NCBI GenBank assembly: GCA_023381355.1 | Contig: JAMCUL010000020.1 | Span: 40,996 to 104,995 of the forward strand | DNA length: 64,000 nt | Origin: Thermoplasmatota archaeon | GTDB taxonomy: Archaea; Thermoplasmatota; Thermoplasmata; Thermoplasmatales; Thermoplasmataceae | Reading direction: 5' to 3' | In this document: positions 33,933 through 41,946 of the stretch, piece by piece | Layout of the letters: every line of letters begins with the position of its first letter | Numbering within the stretch: position 1 is the first letter of the stretch | Notes under the pieces: generated by a model | Databases searched by the model: none | The model's input: only the letters and a program-made list of their open reading frames with translations | Told to the model about the DNA's origin: nothing | Made by a program: the position numbers and the translations under genes

Positions 33933-34628
33933 ACGGTAGAAATAAAGAAGATAATATTTCCGGGAGATACCGTTGATACTGAGGGTCTAAAGCCAAGGAA
34001 CGGAGTTTTCAGGGATGACCAGGGAACACCAAGATCCCAGTATTTCGGTACCCTTCAAAAGGGGGAGGAATTTGTGGACGTAGTCCCATTTCATGGTTCA
34101 TATTTTCCCAGGCGTAATGATAAGGTGATAGGAAAGGTAATAGAGGTCGGACCTTCGATGTGGACAATTGATATCAGGTCACCCTATCTCACCATGCTTC
34201 ACATGAATGATACTCCATGGAAGACGTATTCAGGAGAGATCAAGAAGTACCTGAATGCTGGTGACTATGTATATGCAAAAGTCATGAATGTGAATGAAGT
34301 TAAGGAGAGCTGGGTTACACTGAAGGAACCCGGGCAGGGACTAAGGAAGCTCGAAGGTGGTCACATAATGTATGTCCCTTCTCCCAAGGTGCCACGAATA
34401 ATTGGAAAGACGGGGTCCATGGTTAATATGATCAAGGATGCAACATCCACGAGAATTGTAATTGGCCAGAATGGCGTGATATGGATAGATGGAACTCCCG
34501 AGGATGTCCTTATCGCGGATGAAGCAATAAGAATGATAGAAAGAGAGGCTCATACAACAGGCCTTACAGACAGGATGGTCGAATTTTTGAAAAAAGTAAA
34601 AGGTGAAACAGATGGGAACGCCCAGTAA
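33933..34628 (+). CDS. rrp4: Exosome subunit Rrp4, apparent ACG start
   Basis: Protein of 231 residues when started at 33933. The conserved N-terminal segment EIKKIIFPGDTV, the Rrp4 signature, is coded well upstream of the first canonical start in frame (GTG 34074); the codons before it are a TAA stop (33930-33932), then ACG, GTA, GAA. The only plausible initiators are therefore ACG 33933 (MVEIKK) or GTA/ATA. GGATGTGAT, one base from the ideal Shine-Dalgarno, ends four nt before the ACG. S1 and KH domains follow (VPRVIGKKGSMV-like VPRIIGKTGSMVNMI; GQNGVIWIDG). Rrp4 caps the RNA-degrading exosome and binds RNA. It is the first large gene of rrp4-rrp41-rrp42. Confidence 0.88.
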   Translation, partial: TVEIKKIIFPGDTVDTEGLKPRNGVFRDDQGTPRSQYFGTLQKGEEFVDVVPFHGSYFPRRNDKVIGKVIEVGPSMWTIDIRSPYLTMLHMNDTPWKTYSGEIKKYLNAGDYVYAKVMNVNEVKESWVTLKEPGQGLRKLEGGHIMYVPSPKVPRIIGKTGSMVNMIKDATSTRIVIGQNGVIWIDGTPEDVLIADEAIRMIEREAHTTGLTDRMVEFLKKVKGETDGNAQ

Positions 34629-35352
34629 CATAAAACTGATAGATGAAAACGGTTTAAGATTAGATGGAAGAGGAGATGAGGAACTCCGTCCGATAAAGAT
34701 AACGACGGATGTCCTTGAAAGAGCAGATGGAAGTGCATTCATAGAGTGGGGAGGAAACAAGATTCTTGTGGCAGTGTATGGTCCAAGAGAGGCGTATCCA
34801 AAGCACACCCAGGATATTGAAAAGGCAGTCATAAAGGCAAGATATAACATGGCGGCTTTTTCGGTGGATGAAAGGAAGAGACCGGGTCCTGACAGAAGGT
34901 CAGTGGAGATATCAAAGGTCATTTCTGAGGCACTCAGTGCTGCTGTCATGCTTGAACAGTTTCCAAGAACTCAGATAGATGTGTTCATAGAGGTAATTCA
35001 GGCCGATGCAGGTACAAGAATAGCAAGCCTCACCGCAGCATCAGTGGCGCTTGCAAATGCCGGCGTACCCATGAAGGATCTTGTTGTCGGATGCACTGCT
35101 GGAAAGGTAGAGGGAAGAATAGTCCTGGATCTTTCAAAGGAAGAGGATAACTTCGGTAATGCAGACCTTCCAATGGCAGTTCTTTCCAAAAACGACGAGG
35201 TAGTCCTGATCCAGATGGATGGGGAACTGACCAAGGAAGAACTGAATAAGGGAATGGAAATGATACTCAAGGCTACAAAGAGGATAAACGAGATACAGAG
35301 AAAAGCACTTTCTGAGAAATATGCCGTTTCGGCTACAGAAGGGGGTGAATGA
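34612..35352 (+). CDS. rrp41: Exosome subunit Rrp41 (catalytic RNase PH-like)
   Basis: Protein of 246 residues from ATG 34612, with AGGTGA six nt upstream; a GTG at 34603 is within that site. RNase PH features: GLRLDGRGDEELRPI, FIEWGGNKILVAVYGPREAYP, KRPGPDRRSVEISKVISEAL with the RNA/phosphate-binding arginines, and DADAGTRI-type (QADAGTRIASL) followed by the acidic catalytic residues in VLDLSKEED. It forms the active sites of the hexameric exosome ring together with Rrp42. The start overlaps the rrp4 end by 17 bases. Confidence 0.95.
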   Translation: MGTPSNIKLIDENGLRLDGRGDEELRPIKITTDVLERADGSAFIEWGGNKILVAVYGPREAYPKHTQDIEKAVIKARYNMAAFSVDERKRPGPDRRSVEISKVISEALSAAVMLEQFPRTQIDVFIEVIQADAGTRIASLTAASVALANAGVPMKDLVVGCTAGKVEGRIVLDLSKEEDNFGNADLPMAVLSKNDEVVLIQMDGELTKEELNKGMEMILKATKRINEIQRKALSEKYAVSATEGGE

Positions 35353-35354
35353 TA

Positions 35355-36134
35355 ATGCCAAAAGATGCAACTGGCGTACTTTCCGAGATCAAGAAGGGCT
35401 TCATTTCAAAGAAACTCAAGGAGGGCTTGAGGGGTGACGGAAGGAAACTGGATGAGTTCAGGGAGATTGTCATAGAGCCAAACTATGTTCCAAGGGCTCA
35501 GGGTTCAGCATTTGTAAAGCTTGGGAGAACAAAAGTTGTTGTGGGTGTCAAGATCGAGTCTGGAGAGCCCTTTCCAGACACACCGAATCTCGGTGTTATG
35601 ACTACTAATGTGGAAATGCTCCCAATGGCCTTTCCAACCTTTGAGCCGGGACCTCCTAACGAGGAATCTATTGAGATTGCAAGAGTGGTTGATAGAGGGA
35701 TAAGGGAGAGCAAGATGATCGATCTTGAAAAACTATGCATTGAACCGGGAAAGAAGGTGATGATAGTTTTCATCGACATAGACGTGATTGATTTTGATGG
35801 TAATCTGATAGATGCCTGTACGATGGGTTGCCTGACTGCACTTAAGAATGCTACGTACAGGGTTACACCAGATGGGGAAGATATCCCCCTCCCTGTGAGA
35901 ACTCATCCCGTATCAGTAACAATGGTTAAGATAGGGAATGAAATACTGTGCGACCCAGACCTGGAGGAAGAACAGATGGCCGATGCCAGAATCACTGTCA
36001 CCATGACTGAAGATGGCAATATAAGGGCCATGCAGAAGGGCAACATTGGGTCATTTAAAATTGAAGAGATTAAAAAGGCGGTTGACATATCGGAAAGAGT
36101 TGGAAACGATATTCGCAAAAAGATAATGGGGTGA
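35355..36134 (+). CDS. rrp42: Exosome subunit Rrp42
   Basis: Protein of 259 residues from ATG 35355, preceded at six nt by GGGGGTGA; an ATG at 35349 is too close to that site. RNase PH fold of the Rrp42 type: GLRGDGRKLDEFREIVIE, ARGSAFVKLGRTKVV-like (AQGSAFVKLGRTKVVVG), PPNEESIEIARVVDRGIRES. It lacks catalytic residues but shapes the active site with Rrp41. It ends at TGA 36132-36134, five bases before the ACG of rpl37ae. Confidence 0.95.
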   Translation: MPKDATGVLSEIKKGFISKKLKEGLRGDGRKLDEFREIVIEPNYVPRAQGSAFVKLGRTKVVVGVKIESGEPFPDTPNLGVMTTNVEMLPMAFPTFEPGPPNEESIEIARVVDRGIRESKMIDLEKLCIEPGKKVMIVFIDIDVIDFDGNLIDACTMGCLTALKNATYRVTPDGEDIPLPVRTHPVSVTMVKIGNEILCDPDLEEEQMADARITVTMTEDGNIRAMQKGNIGSFKIEEIKKAVDISERVGNDIRKKIMG

Positions 36135-36139
36135 ATTAA

Positions 36140-36400
36140 ACGGGAAGAAGAACATTGAAGGTAGGACCTGCTGGAAGGTTTGGACCAAGGTATGGTGTGA
36201 CAGTCAGGAAAGTGTGGTCTGAGATATACAGGCAGAAAAAGGCAAAATATGAGTGCCCTAAGTGCAAGCAGCTTAAGGTGGTTAGGGTCGCGTCGGGAAT
36301 ATGGAATTGCAGACACTGCGGATACAAGTTTGCAGGTGGCTCTTACACTCCAGAGTATTCCCAGAGGATAATAGAGGAAATGGTTGACCGTGGACTATAA
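36140..36400 (+). CDS. rpl37ae: Ribosomal protein L37Ae, apparent ACG start
   Basis: Protein of 86 residues when started at ACG 36140. Archaeal L37Ae begins with [18 protein letters not shown]; here ACG-GGA-AGA-AGA-ACA precedes TTG-AAG-GTA-GGA, so the ACG stands exactly where Met is expected. A TAA stop precedes it in frame. The next possible start is TTG 36155, which would lose the basic GRRT and has no ribosome-binding site; GGGGTGA lies five nt before the ACG. The zinc finger is CPKCKQL...[13 protein letters not shown]. It is part of the large ribosomal subunit, here inside the exosome operon as is usual in archaea. Confidence 0.9.
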   Translation, partial: TGRRTLKVGPAGRFGPRYGVTVRKVWSEIYRQKKAKYECPKCKQLKVVRVASGIWNCRHCGYKFAGGSYTPEYSQRIIEEMVDRGL

Positions 36401-36524
36401 ATGCATAAGATGCGGCAGGATCCTTGAGAAATCAATAGGAACCAATGAAATAGAATGCGAATGTGGTTCAAGGGTATTTCTCAAGGAAAGGCCCAATATT
36501 GAGAAAGAAGTAGATTCTAGGTGA
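36384..36524 (+). CDS. rpoP: RNA polymerase subunit P (Rpb12)
   Basis: A 46-residue protein, starting at TTG 36384 (GAGG about six nt upstream) or GTG 36390, overlapping the end of rpl37ae. Zinc-ribbon pattern [10 protein letters not shown]...[14 protein letters not shown] is the RpoP signature; the last C-x-C replaces the more usual C-x-x-C. RpoP anchors Rpb3/Rpb10-type subunits (D and L) in archaeal RNA polymerase. Its place after L37Ae is conserved among archaea. Confidence 0.88.
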   Translation: MTVDYKCIRCGRILEKSIGTNEIECECGSRVFLKERPNIEKEVDSR

Positions 36525-36528
36525 TCTG

Positions 36529-37692
36529 ATGCCCCTGGACAATCTCCAGGAACTTGCTCACGAAAGATTGTGCACAAGGTGCAGGGGGAGGATTTTTGCA
36601 TCTGTTGGACATAGTTATACCAATATCCAGAGAGGAGAGTTTATAGAATTTTCCCTGAAATCGTTTGGATATGAACCTTCAACGATTCCAGAGAATGAAT
36701 GTGAGATCTGTGGAGGCCTTTTTTCCCAGCTGCAAAATTACTCGGAAGAGATAGTGCACAGGCTTGAAGGGTATGAATTCAACACATTCTTGGTTGGCAC
36801 AACACTTTCCAGGGACATTCTGGAGAAGGAAACAGGCATCCAGACCAGATATGGAGGGAAGGGCGAGAGCCTGAAAAAGGAAGTCAACAGGGAACTTGGC
36901 AAGATCATCTCACTGAGGACAGGAAAGGAATTTGACAATGCAGATCCCGATATAATGGTGAAAATTGATGTAAATTATATGAGCATTGATCTCCAGATAA
37001 AGTCGCTCTTCGTTTACGGTGTATACAGGAAGTTCAGAAGGGATGTCCCCCAGACCAGGTGGATCAAGTATTCCGAGATAAAGGACACGGTCGAATCCAT
37101 AATAGGGGAGGAGGCCATGAAAATGGCAGGTGGTACGAACTATTTTCTTCATGGAGCCGGAAGGGAGGATGTTGATGTCAGGATGCTCGGAAACGGCCGT
37201 GAATTTGTCATAGAAGTGGCCCAGCCCAAAATAAGGGGCATAGAACTTGATGTCCTTGAGGAAAGAATAAACAGTTCCGGCAAGGGTGTGGAAGTGAAAG
37301 ACCTTGCACTTGTAAAAAAACCGGAAATAGTAAGGATCAAGGATGAGAGATATGTGAAAAAATACAGGGCCCTCCTGGAAAATACTGAAGGTGGTCCCGT
37401 TGATGTTGCCAGATTGAAGAGTGCAATAGGAAAATTAAACGGAAAAGTTATTTATCAAAGAACGCCATTACGGGTAAGTACTTCCAGATCTGATCTGGTG
37501 AGACAGAGAATGATTAAGGATGTGTTTCTTGAAAGCGAGGATCCTCCGGTCATCATAATTGAGGCTGAGGCGGGAACGTACATCAAGGAACTCGTCTCTG
37601 GCGACGGCGGTAGAACTAAGCCGAGCCTTTCTGATCTTGCTGGCCAGAGAATTCAGATCAGGGAGCTTGACGTAATAGAGATAGAAAGGTGA
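36529..37692 (+). CDS. pus10: tRNA pseudouridine synthase Pus10
   Basis: Protein of 387 residues. The N-terminal region carries two Cys pairs (CTRCRG, CEICGG) and a THUMP-like domain; the catalytic domain has GREDVDVRMLGNGREFVIEV with the catalytic aspartate, then QRTPLRV, and near the end EAEAGTYIKELVSGDGGRTKPS. Pus10 makes pseudouridine 54 (and 55) in the T-loop of archaeal tRNA. GGTGATCTG directly precedes the ATG. Confidence 0.92.
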   Translation: MPLDNLQELAHERLCTRCRGRIFASVGHSYTNIQRGEFIEFSLKSFGYEPSTIPENECEICGGLFSQLQNYSEEIVHRLEGYEFNTFLVGTTLSRDILEKETGIQTRYGGKGESLKKEVNRELGKIISLRTGKEFDNADPDIMVKIDVNYMSIDLQIKSLFVYGVYRKFRRDVPQTRWIKYSEIKDTVESIIGEEAMKMAGGTNYFLHGAGREDVDVRMLGNGREFVIEVAQPKIRGIELDVLEERINSSGKGVEVKDLALVKKPEIVRIKDERYVKKYRALLENTEGGPVDVARLKSAIGKLNGKVIYQRTPLRVSTSRSDLVRQRMIKDVFLESEDPPVIIIEAEAGTYIKELVSGDGGRTKPSLSDLAGQRIQIRELDVIEIER

Positions 37693-37696
37693 AAAA

Positions 37697-37993
37697 ATGG
37701 TTAAGATGTCACACGGCCCGAGAGCCGGTTCAAGATCCAAGATGACAAAGAGGCTGAAGGAAAGGGGGATGCCCAGGGTTAACAGCTTTATGCAGAAATT
37801 TGAGGTTGGAGAATACGTAGCGGTTAATATTGAGCCTTCAATCCATTCCGGAATGCCCTGCCATAACTTCCAGGGTTATACTGGAGTGATAGAGGGACAG
37901 CAGGGAAGGTGCTACCTTCTGGACATAAAGGTTGGAGGTGTCAAGAAGACCATACTTGCAGACCCCGTTCATCTCAGAAGGATAGAAGTATGA
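37697..37993 (+). CDS. rpl21e: Ribosomal protein L21e
   Basis: Protein of 98 residues: SHGPRAGSRSKMTKRLKERG at the N-terminus and HNFQGYTGVIEGQQGRCYLL in the core, both L21e signatures. It lies on the large ribosomal subunit near the central protuberance. It starts four bases after pus10 with AGGTGA before it, and its stop overlaps the rpoF start (ATGA). Confidence 0.95.
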   Translation: MVKMSHGPRAGSRSKMTKRLKERGMPRVNSFMQKFEVGEYVAVNIEPSIHSGMPCHNFQGYTGVIEGQQGRCYLLDIKVGGVKKTILADPVHLRRIEV

Positions 37994-38319
37994 AGATCAA
38001 GTACGTCACATTTTCAGAGGCTCAGGATATCCTCCATAGACACCTGAACGAGAAGGGAAAGCGAGAAGAATCAGTGGATGATATAACTGTGAAAGAGTAT
38101 AATTATATCAGCCTTTTTACCAGACTGGACGCGGAAAGTGCCCGGAAGGCCGTAAAAGAGATTATGCAGATGGGCGATTTTTCAGAAGAAGTTGCAGTGA
38201 AGATAGTGGACCTTATGCCCAGGGACCTGGAACAACTGAGATCAGTCCTAAATACATATAAACTGACTCCAGATGAAAATGTTTTAAATAATATTTTAGA
38301 GTATATTGCTTCTGTATAA
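37990..38319 (+). CDS. rpoF: RNA polymerase subunit F (Rpb4)
   Basis: Protein of 109 residues from ATG 37990, which overlaps the L21e stop; longer frames upstream are L21e shadow. YVTFSEAQDILHRHL, then a helical domain with MPRDLEQLRSVL (HRDC-like) fit RpoF, which forms the polymerase stalk with RpoE. The order L21e-RpoF-DUF655-KsgA is a known archaeal block. Confidence 0.9.
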   Translation: MKIKYVTFSEAQDILHRHLNEKGKREESVDDITVKEYNYISLFTRLDAESARKAVKEIMQMGDFSEEVAVKIVDLMPRDLEQLRSVLNTYKLTPDENVLNNILEYIASV

Positions 38320-38331
38320 GGAGATGAATCT

Positions 38332-38880
38332 ATGGATGATTATGCATATGTTTTAGATATTTTGAAACAGGGAAGGGCCAATGACCATAATTACCACAAG
38401 ACCCCACTGGCTCTTATCATAGGAGAGACTGAATTCAAGATACTTGAGGTAATACCGAAGGAAAATGCCATAATTACCATAGGTGACAGGATATATATCG
38501 GAAAGGATCAGGCCAAGAGGGACAAGGTGAGTACAGTTAAGAGGAGGATTGGATATGACGAACTCACAAGTTCTGCAATTAGTGAACTGCCATTCACCCT
38601 TGAACTGATCGTGAAGAGCAATGAAAAGAAGTACGTGCAGTTTTTTAACACCGCGGAATCCATAAGCCCGAGGATGCACAGCCTTGAGCTTCTACAGGGT
38701 CTGGGCAACAAGACCATGTGGACAATAATAGAGGAGAGGAAGAAAAAGCCATTTGAATCCTTCCAGGATCTAACAGAAAGAGTGAAGACACTTCACCACC
38801 CTGAAAAGATGATAGCTATGAGAATTGTCCAGGAACTGGAGAACAAGGACGAAAAATACAGGCTTTTTGTTAGAGGATGA
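38332..38880 (+). CDS. DUF655 putative RNA-binding protein
   Basis: Protein of 182 residues of the archaeal DUF655 family: DYAYVLDILKQG at the start, an OB-like region (IGDRIYIGKDQAKRD), then SISPRMHSLELLQGLGNKTM and PFESFQDLTERV, a helix-hairpin-helix pair typical of nucleic-acid binding. Function is unknown; constant linkage with rpoF and ksgA suggests a role in rRNA or ribosome metabolism. Its stop overlaps the ksgA start. Confidence 0.85.
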   Translation: MDDYAYVLDILKQGRANDHNYHKTPLALIIGETEFKILEVIPKENAIITIGDRIYIGKDQAKRDKVSTVKRRIGYDELTSSAISELPFTLELIVKSNEKKYVQFFNTAESISPRMHSLELLQGLGNKTMWTIIEERKKKPFESFQDLTERVKTLHHPEKMIAMRIVQELENKDEKYRLFVRG

Positions 38881-39623
38881 AACAGTATACAAAGAAATAC
38901 GGACAGGTATTTCTCAGGGATGCAAACATAAGAAGGATAGAGGTTGAACTTCTGGCCCCTCTTCCCGGTGAGGAAATCGTTGAGATAGGTCCTGGGGAGG
39001 GGTATCTTACGGAAAAACTCCTTGAGAGTGGGGCCCATGTCACGTGTGTTGAATCTGATCACAGGTTTGTTGACTACCTGTCAGCCAGATTCCACCAATA
39101 TTTGGCCCAGGGAAATCTTGAACTGATCCATGGGAACTTTCTGGAAACTGAGATAGGGAAATGCTCCAAGGTAATCGGGAATATACCCTATCACATATCG
39201 TCCCCAATACTTGAGAAACTTGCAGGCATTACGTTCGGGTCAGGTGTCCTGATGGTACAGGAAGAGTTTGCAAGGCGCATGGTTGCTGTTGCTGGTGATG
39301 ACACATATTCAAGGCTATCGGTTTTCACATATCTTCATTTCAATGCACGAATTGAGAAGATAGTCTCGAGGAACTGCTTTGTCCCAAGACCAGAGGTAAG
39401 GAGTGCAATTGTGAGCCTGAAGCCGTTGGATAGGACGAGGCAGTTACCATTAGAATTTATTGATGAGAAATTGAGGAATCTTTTCTCAAGCAAGAGGAAA
39501 AAAATCGAGAAGAGCATTCCTGGAACAGCTTATGGTGAAATGAGGATAGACCAGATTGACCCCGAAAAAATTATGGATATTATTGAGTTCACTTACCGGA
39601 ATCAGAAGACTGGTTCAAGTTAG
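38877..39623 (+). CDS. ksgA: rRNA adenine dimethyltransferase KsgA/Dim1
   Basis: Protein of 248 residues. KYGQVFLRDANIRRIE at the N-terminus, SAM-binding VEIGPGEGYLTEKLL, acidic VESDHRF, and the catalytic motif IV NIPYHIS. It dimethylates the two adenosines at the 3' end of 16S rRNA and checks small-subunit assembly. It overlaps the 3' end of the slipin gene by 35 bases on the other strand. Confidence 0.95.
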   Translation: MKQYTKKYGQVFLRDANIRRIEVELLAPLPGEEIVEIGPGEGYLTEKLLESGAHVTCVESDHRFVDYLSARFHQYLAQGNLELIHGNFLETEIGKCSKVIGNIPYHISSPILEKLAGITFGSGVLMVQEEFARRMVAVAGDDTYSRLSVFTYLHFNARIEKIVSRNCFVPRPEVRSAIVSLKPLDRTRQLPLEFIDEKLRNLFSSKRKKIEKSIPGTAYGEMRIDQIDPEKIMDIIEFTYRNQKTGSS

Positions 39624-40410
39624 TGTTATTCATCTGGTTTTTTGCAAATTCAGCTATCCCGAGGTCGGATACTCCTGCAGTGAGAGTGTTTGTGGGTATC
39701 ATCATCAGTGTTCCCTTGCCCTCCAGTCCGATTTCATAAAGGATGTTCATCCATCTCAACTGGAGTGCCCCGGGATTGTCGAGATACTGCTTTGAGGCTT
39801 CAACCATCTTCTGTGCTGCCTCAACTTCTGCAAGGGCAAGTGTTACCCTTGATCTTCTCTCCCTTTCTGCAGATGCCTGCCTTGACATGGCCTCCTGCAG
39901 TGACTGCGGGACTATTACATCCCTTATTTCCACTGATGAAACCTTTATTCCCCAGTGTTCTGTCTTTTCATCTATGATCTCCCTTGCTGCCTCTCCAACC
40001 TTCTCCCTCTCAGAGAGGATCTCATCGAAGGAGTATTTTCCTATTACTTCCCTGAGTGTTGTCTGTGCAGAAAGGCTTGTGGCATTTATGAAATTCTCGA
40101 TGTTAAGAACTGCTTTCTGTGGGTCTATAACCTGGTAATACATTACCGAGTCACAGTTCACAGGAACATTGTCGTTTGTAAAAGTTGCTTCTGTCTTGAA
40201 GGCAACTGCCTGTATCCTGGTGGAGATAACCACAGGGATCTTGCTTATGATCGGGGTCACATAGATAATACCGGGACCCTTGATTCCAGAAAACCTTCCC
40301 AATGTAAGGACAGGTGCTCTCTGCCACTCCTTGAGAATGTGCAGTCCCGACAGGATAATCAGCACGATGATTATCATTATAAATATCAACAGATAGTATA
40401 TTGCGTCCAT
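39589..40410 (-). CDS. Slipin/stomatin-like SPFH membrane protein
   Basis: Protein of 273 residues from ATG 40410, which puts the membrane helix (IYYLLIFIMIIIVLIILSG) at the N-terminus as usual; the 24 residues before are not conserved in character. The SPFH domain follows: PGIIYVTPIISKIPVVISTR, VPVNCDSVMYYQVIDPQKA, ATSLSAQTTLREVIGKYSFDEIL, VPQSLQEAMSRQASAERERR. Slipins form membrane microdomains and often pair with an NfeD protein; none is adjacent, though a two-helix protein at 56827 might be a distant one. Confidence 0.9.
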   Translation of the reverse strand: MDAIYYLLIFIMIIIVLIILSGLHILKEWQRAPVLTLGRFSGIKGPGIIYVTPIISKIPVVISTRIQAVAFKTEATFTNDNVPVNCDSVMYYQVIDPQKAVLNIENFINATSLSAQTTLREVIGKYSFDEILSEREKVGEAAREIIDEKTEHWGIKVSSVEIRDVIVPQSLQEAMSRQASAERERRSRVTLALAEVEAAQKMVEASKQYLDNPGALQLRWMNILYEIGLEGKGTLMMIPTNTLTAGVSDLGIAEFAKNQMNNTNLNQSSDSGK

Positions 40411-40496
40411 GCCATAGTCATGGGTATAGCCACTATTAAGTGTTTCTATTGTGCGTATATTATTTAGGTTGGATTCCAGCAATCCCTGCCACCGGG

Positions 40497-41519
40497 TTAG
40501 AGCCTGTATCTTGTAATTGCAACAAATCCACCAAAGCCCCTCAATATCTGTCCGTACTGTCCTGAATCACTGACTATGATGACCTCTGCTCCCCCGTTTT
40601 GTGCCATGTCCATAAGTTCAACCACTGAGTGCTCCCTTATCATGTCCTCCAGGATCAGGAATTTCATGATTGCCCCTGATTCTGAGTATTTCTTCACCTC
40701 TTCATAACCATAGGCACAGTTTCCATTCTTTCCAAGTTCCTTAAGAAACTGCTCCATGGACTCATTCTCCCTGGAAAGCCTTGAATCTCCAAGTATACGC
40801 TTGACAGGTTCCATTCCTATGATCTCATAGACCGCAGCTTCCTCGGAATTTGCTGAAGGGAATACATAGACCTTCCTGTTGAAGTTCTTATCCTGGAGAA
40901 ATTTGAACAGGTATTCCCCCTCAAAGCCAGGGCCGGTTATTATGATGGGATACTCACCGGATATTCCTGAAAGGAATCTCTCAATTTCAAGGAAATATGA
41001 GTTCCTGGAATAGCTGGATGCATATTCTTTTCCGGACTTCCCTGATTCTATCCTCCCATTCACGTAGAGCCCGTAGTCACGAAGTGTAATGATGAGGGCA
41101 CTTTCATCATCCATGCTGATGAAAATCGCACCCGAGGAGGTATGAAGAAGAGATTCCTTCAGGATCCCTTCCGTGACCCTGTCCCATGATTCCATCCAGA
41201 TTTCTACCTCATCATCAGATGATATTACAATTGACTGGTGCTGGCCTTTGAGGCCTTCGGGACCATCAAGGATGACGCCGGAGACACGAAGCCTGTCAGT
41301 AAATGGCTGGAAGTCAACGGATTCAGGAGAAATTGTAACTGTAACAGGCTTCCTTCTTGTGTCCTTGCTTCTCTCCATGTCATCCTTCTTTTCTTCCCTC
41401 CTCATTACGGTCTTCCTGACGACCACCCCCTGACCTATTGCATTCTTGAGATACCACAGATCGTCTACTGACTCTGTTTTCAGTGATTTCCAGCCCTTTT
41501 CCTCATCCTTAATCTTCAT
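40497..41519 (-). CDS. pelA: Pelota (mRNA surveillance/ribosome rescue factor)
   Basis: Protein of 340 residues from ATG 41519, giving the normal start MKIKDEEKGW...ESVDDLWYLKNAIGQG. The N-terminal Lsm-like domain (1-130) is followed by eRF1-like domains 2 and 3; KFLILEDMIREHSV and ALIITL are typical. It has no GGQ motif, as expected for Pelota. With aEF1A it splits ribosomes stalled on faulty mRNA. It overlaps the end of the Mut7-C gene by 11 bases. Confidence 0.92.
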   Translation of the reverse strand: MKIKDEEKGWKSLKTESVDDLWYLKNAIGQGVVVRKTVMRREEKKDDMERSKDTRRKPVTVTISPESVDFQPFTDRLRVSGVILDGPEGLKGQHQSIVISSDDEVEIWMESWDRVTEGILKESLLHTSSGAIFISMDDESALIITLRDYGLYVNGRIESGKSGKEYASSYSRNSYFLEIERFLSGISGEYPIIITGPGFEGEYLFKFLQDKNFNRKVYVFPSANSEEAAVYEIIGMEPVKRILGDSRLSRENESMEQFLKELGKNGNCAYGYEEVKKYSESGAIMKFLILEDMIREHSVVELMDMAQNGGAEVIIVSDSGQYGQILRGFGGFVAITRYRL

Positions 41520-41946
41520 TCCATACACCAATCTTCTCAAGATACTCCATAATTCTGGATGTGTGAGTCCCAGCCCAGTAAAGCTGGCCACAATTATTGC
41601 AAACGTGTGGATTCATGTGAGATCTATAATCATTTTCATCAAGGCTGGCAGGAACGAGAATCCCGTTGCAGGTTGTGCATCTGGAAAATGCGAGAAACCT
41701 GTCAGGATGGTAAATTTTGGTGAACTCAAGTATCTGCTCGCCTATTTCTGTAGATTTTATGAGGACGGAAGGATGGAATCGCTGGGAAAGATTCCTGTCC
41801 CTGGTTATAAGGATGTATGATCCTGCACGGCAGATTCTCATTATTTCCCTGTCATCAATTCCATCTGATTCATATATGACAGAGAATCCAAGTATCCTGA
41901 GGTACCTGGCGAGCCTCCCCAGCATGTTGTCTGCAAAAAAATTAAT
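41509..41946 (-). CDS. Mut7-C RNase domain protein, possible ATT start
   Basis: MLGRLARYLRILGF, YILITRDRNLSQR (PIN-like acidic site) and a zinc ribbon CTTCNGIL...CNNCGQLYW identify the Mut7-C family of predicted RNases. From ATG 41925 the protein has 138 residues, but relatives begin about seven residues earlier with a hydrophobic-Ala-Asp segment before MLGRLAR. Those residues (NFFADN) are coded here, behind ATT at 41946, which overlaps the ubiX TAA; GGAGG lies nine nt before it. ATT may be the real initiator. Linked to pelota, which suggests RNA quality control. Confidence 0.8.
   Translation of the reverse strand: MNFFADNMLGRLARYLRILGFSVIYESDGIDDREIMRICRAGSYILITRDRNLSQRFHPSVLIKSTEIGEQILEFTKIYHPDRFLAFSRCTTCNGILVPASLDENDYRSHMNPHVCNNCGQLYWAGTHTSRIMEYLEKIGVWNED

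Noticed and set aside
37909..37989. Longer start for RpoF inside the L21e gene
   Set aside because: The extra 27 residues are a shifted reading of L21e; ATG 37990 overlaps the L21e stop as is usual for coupled genes.
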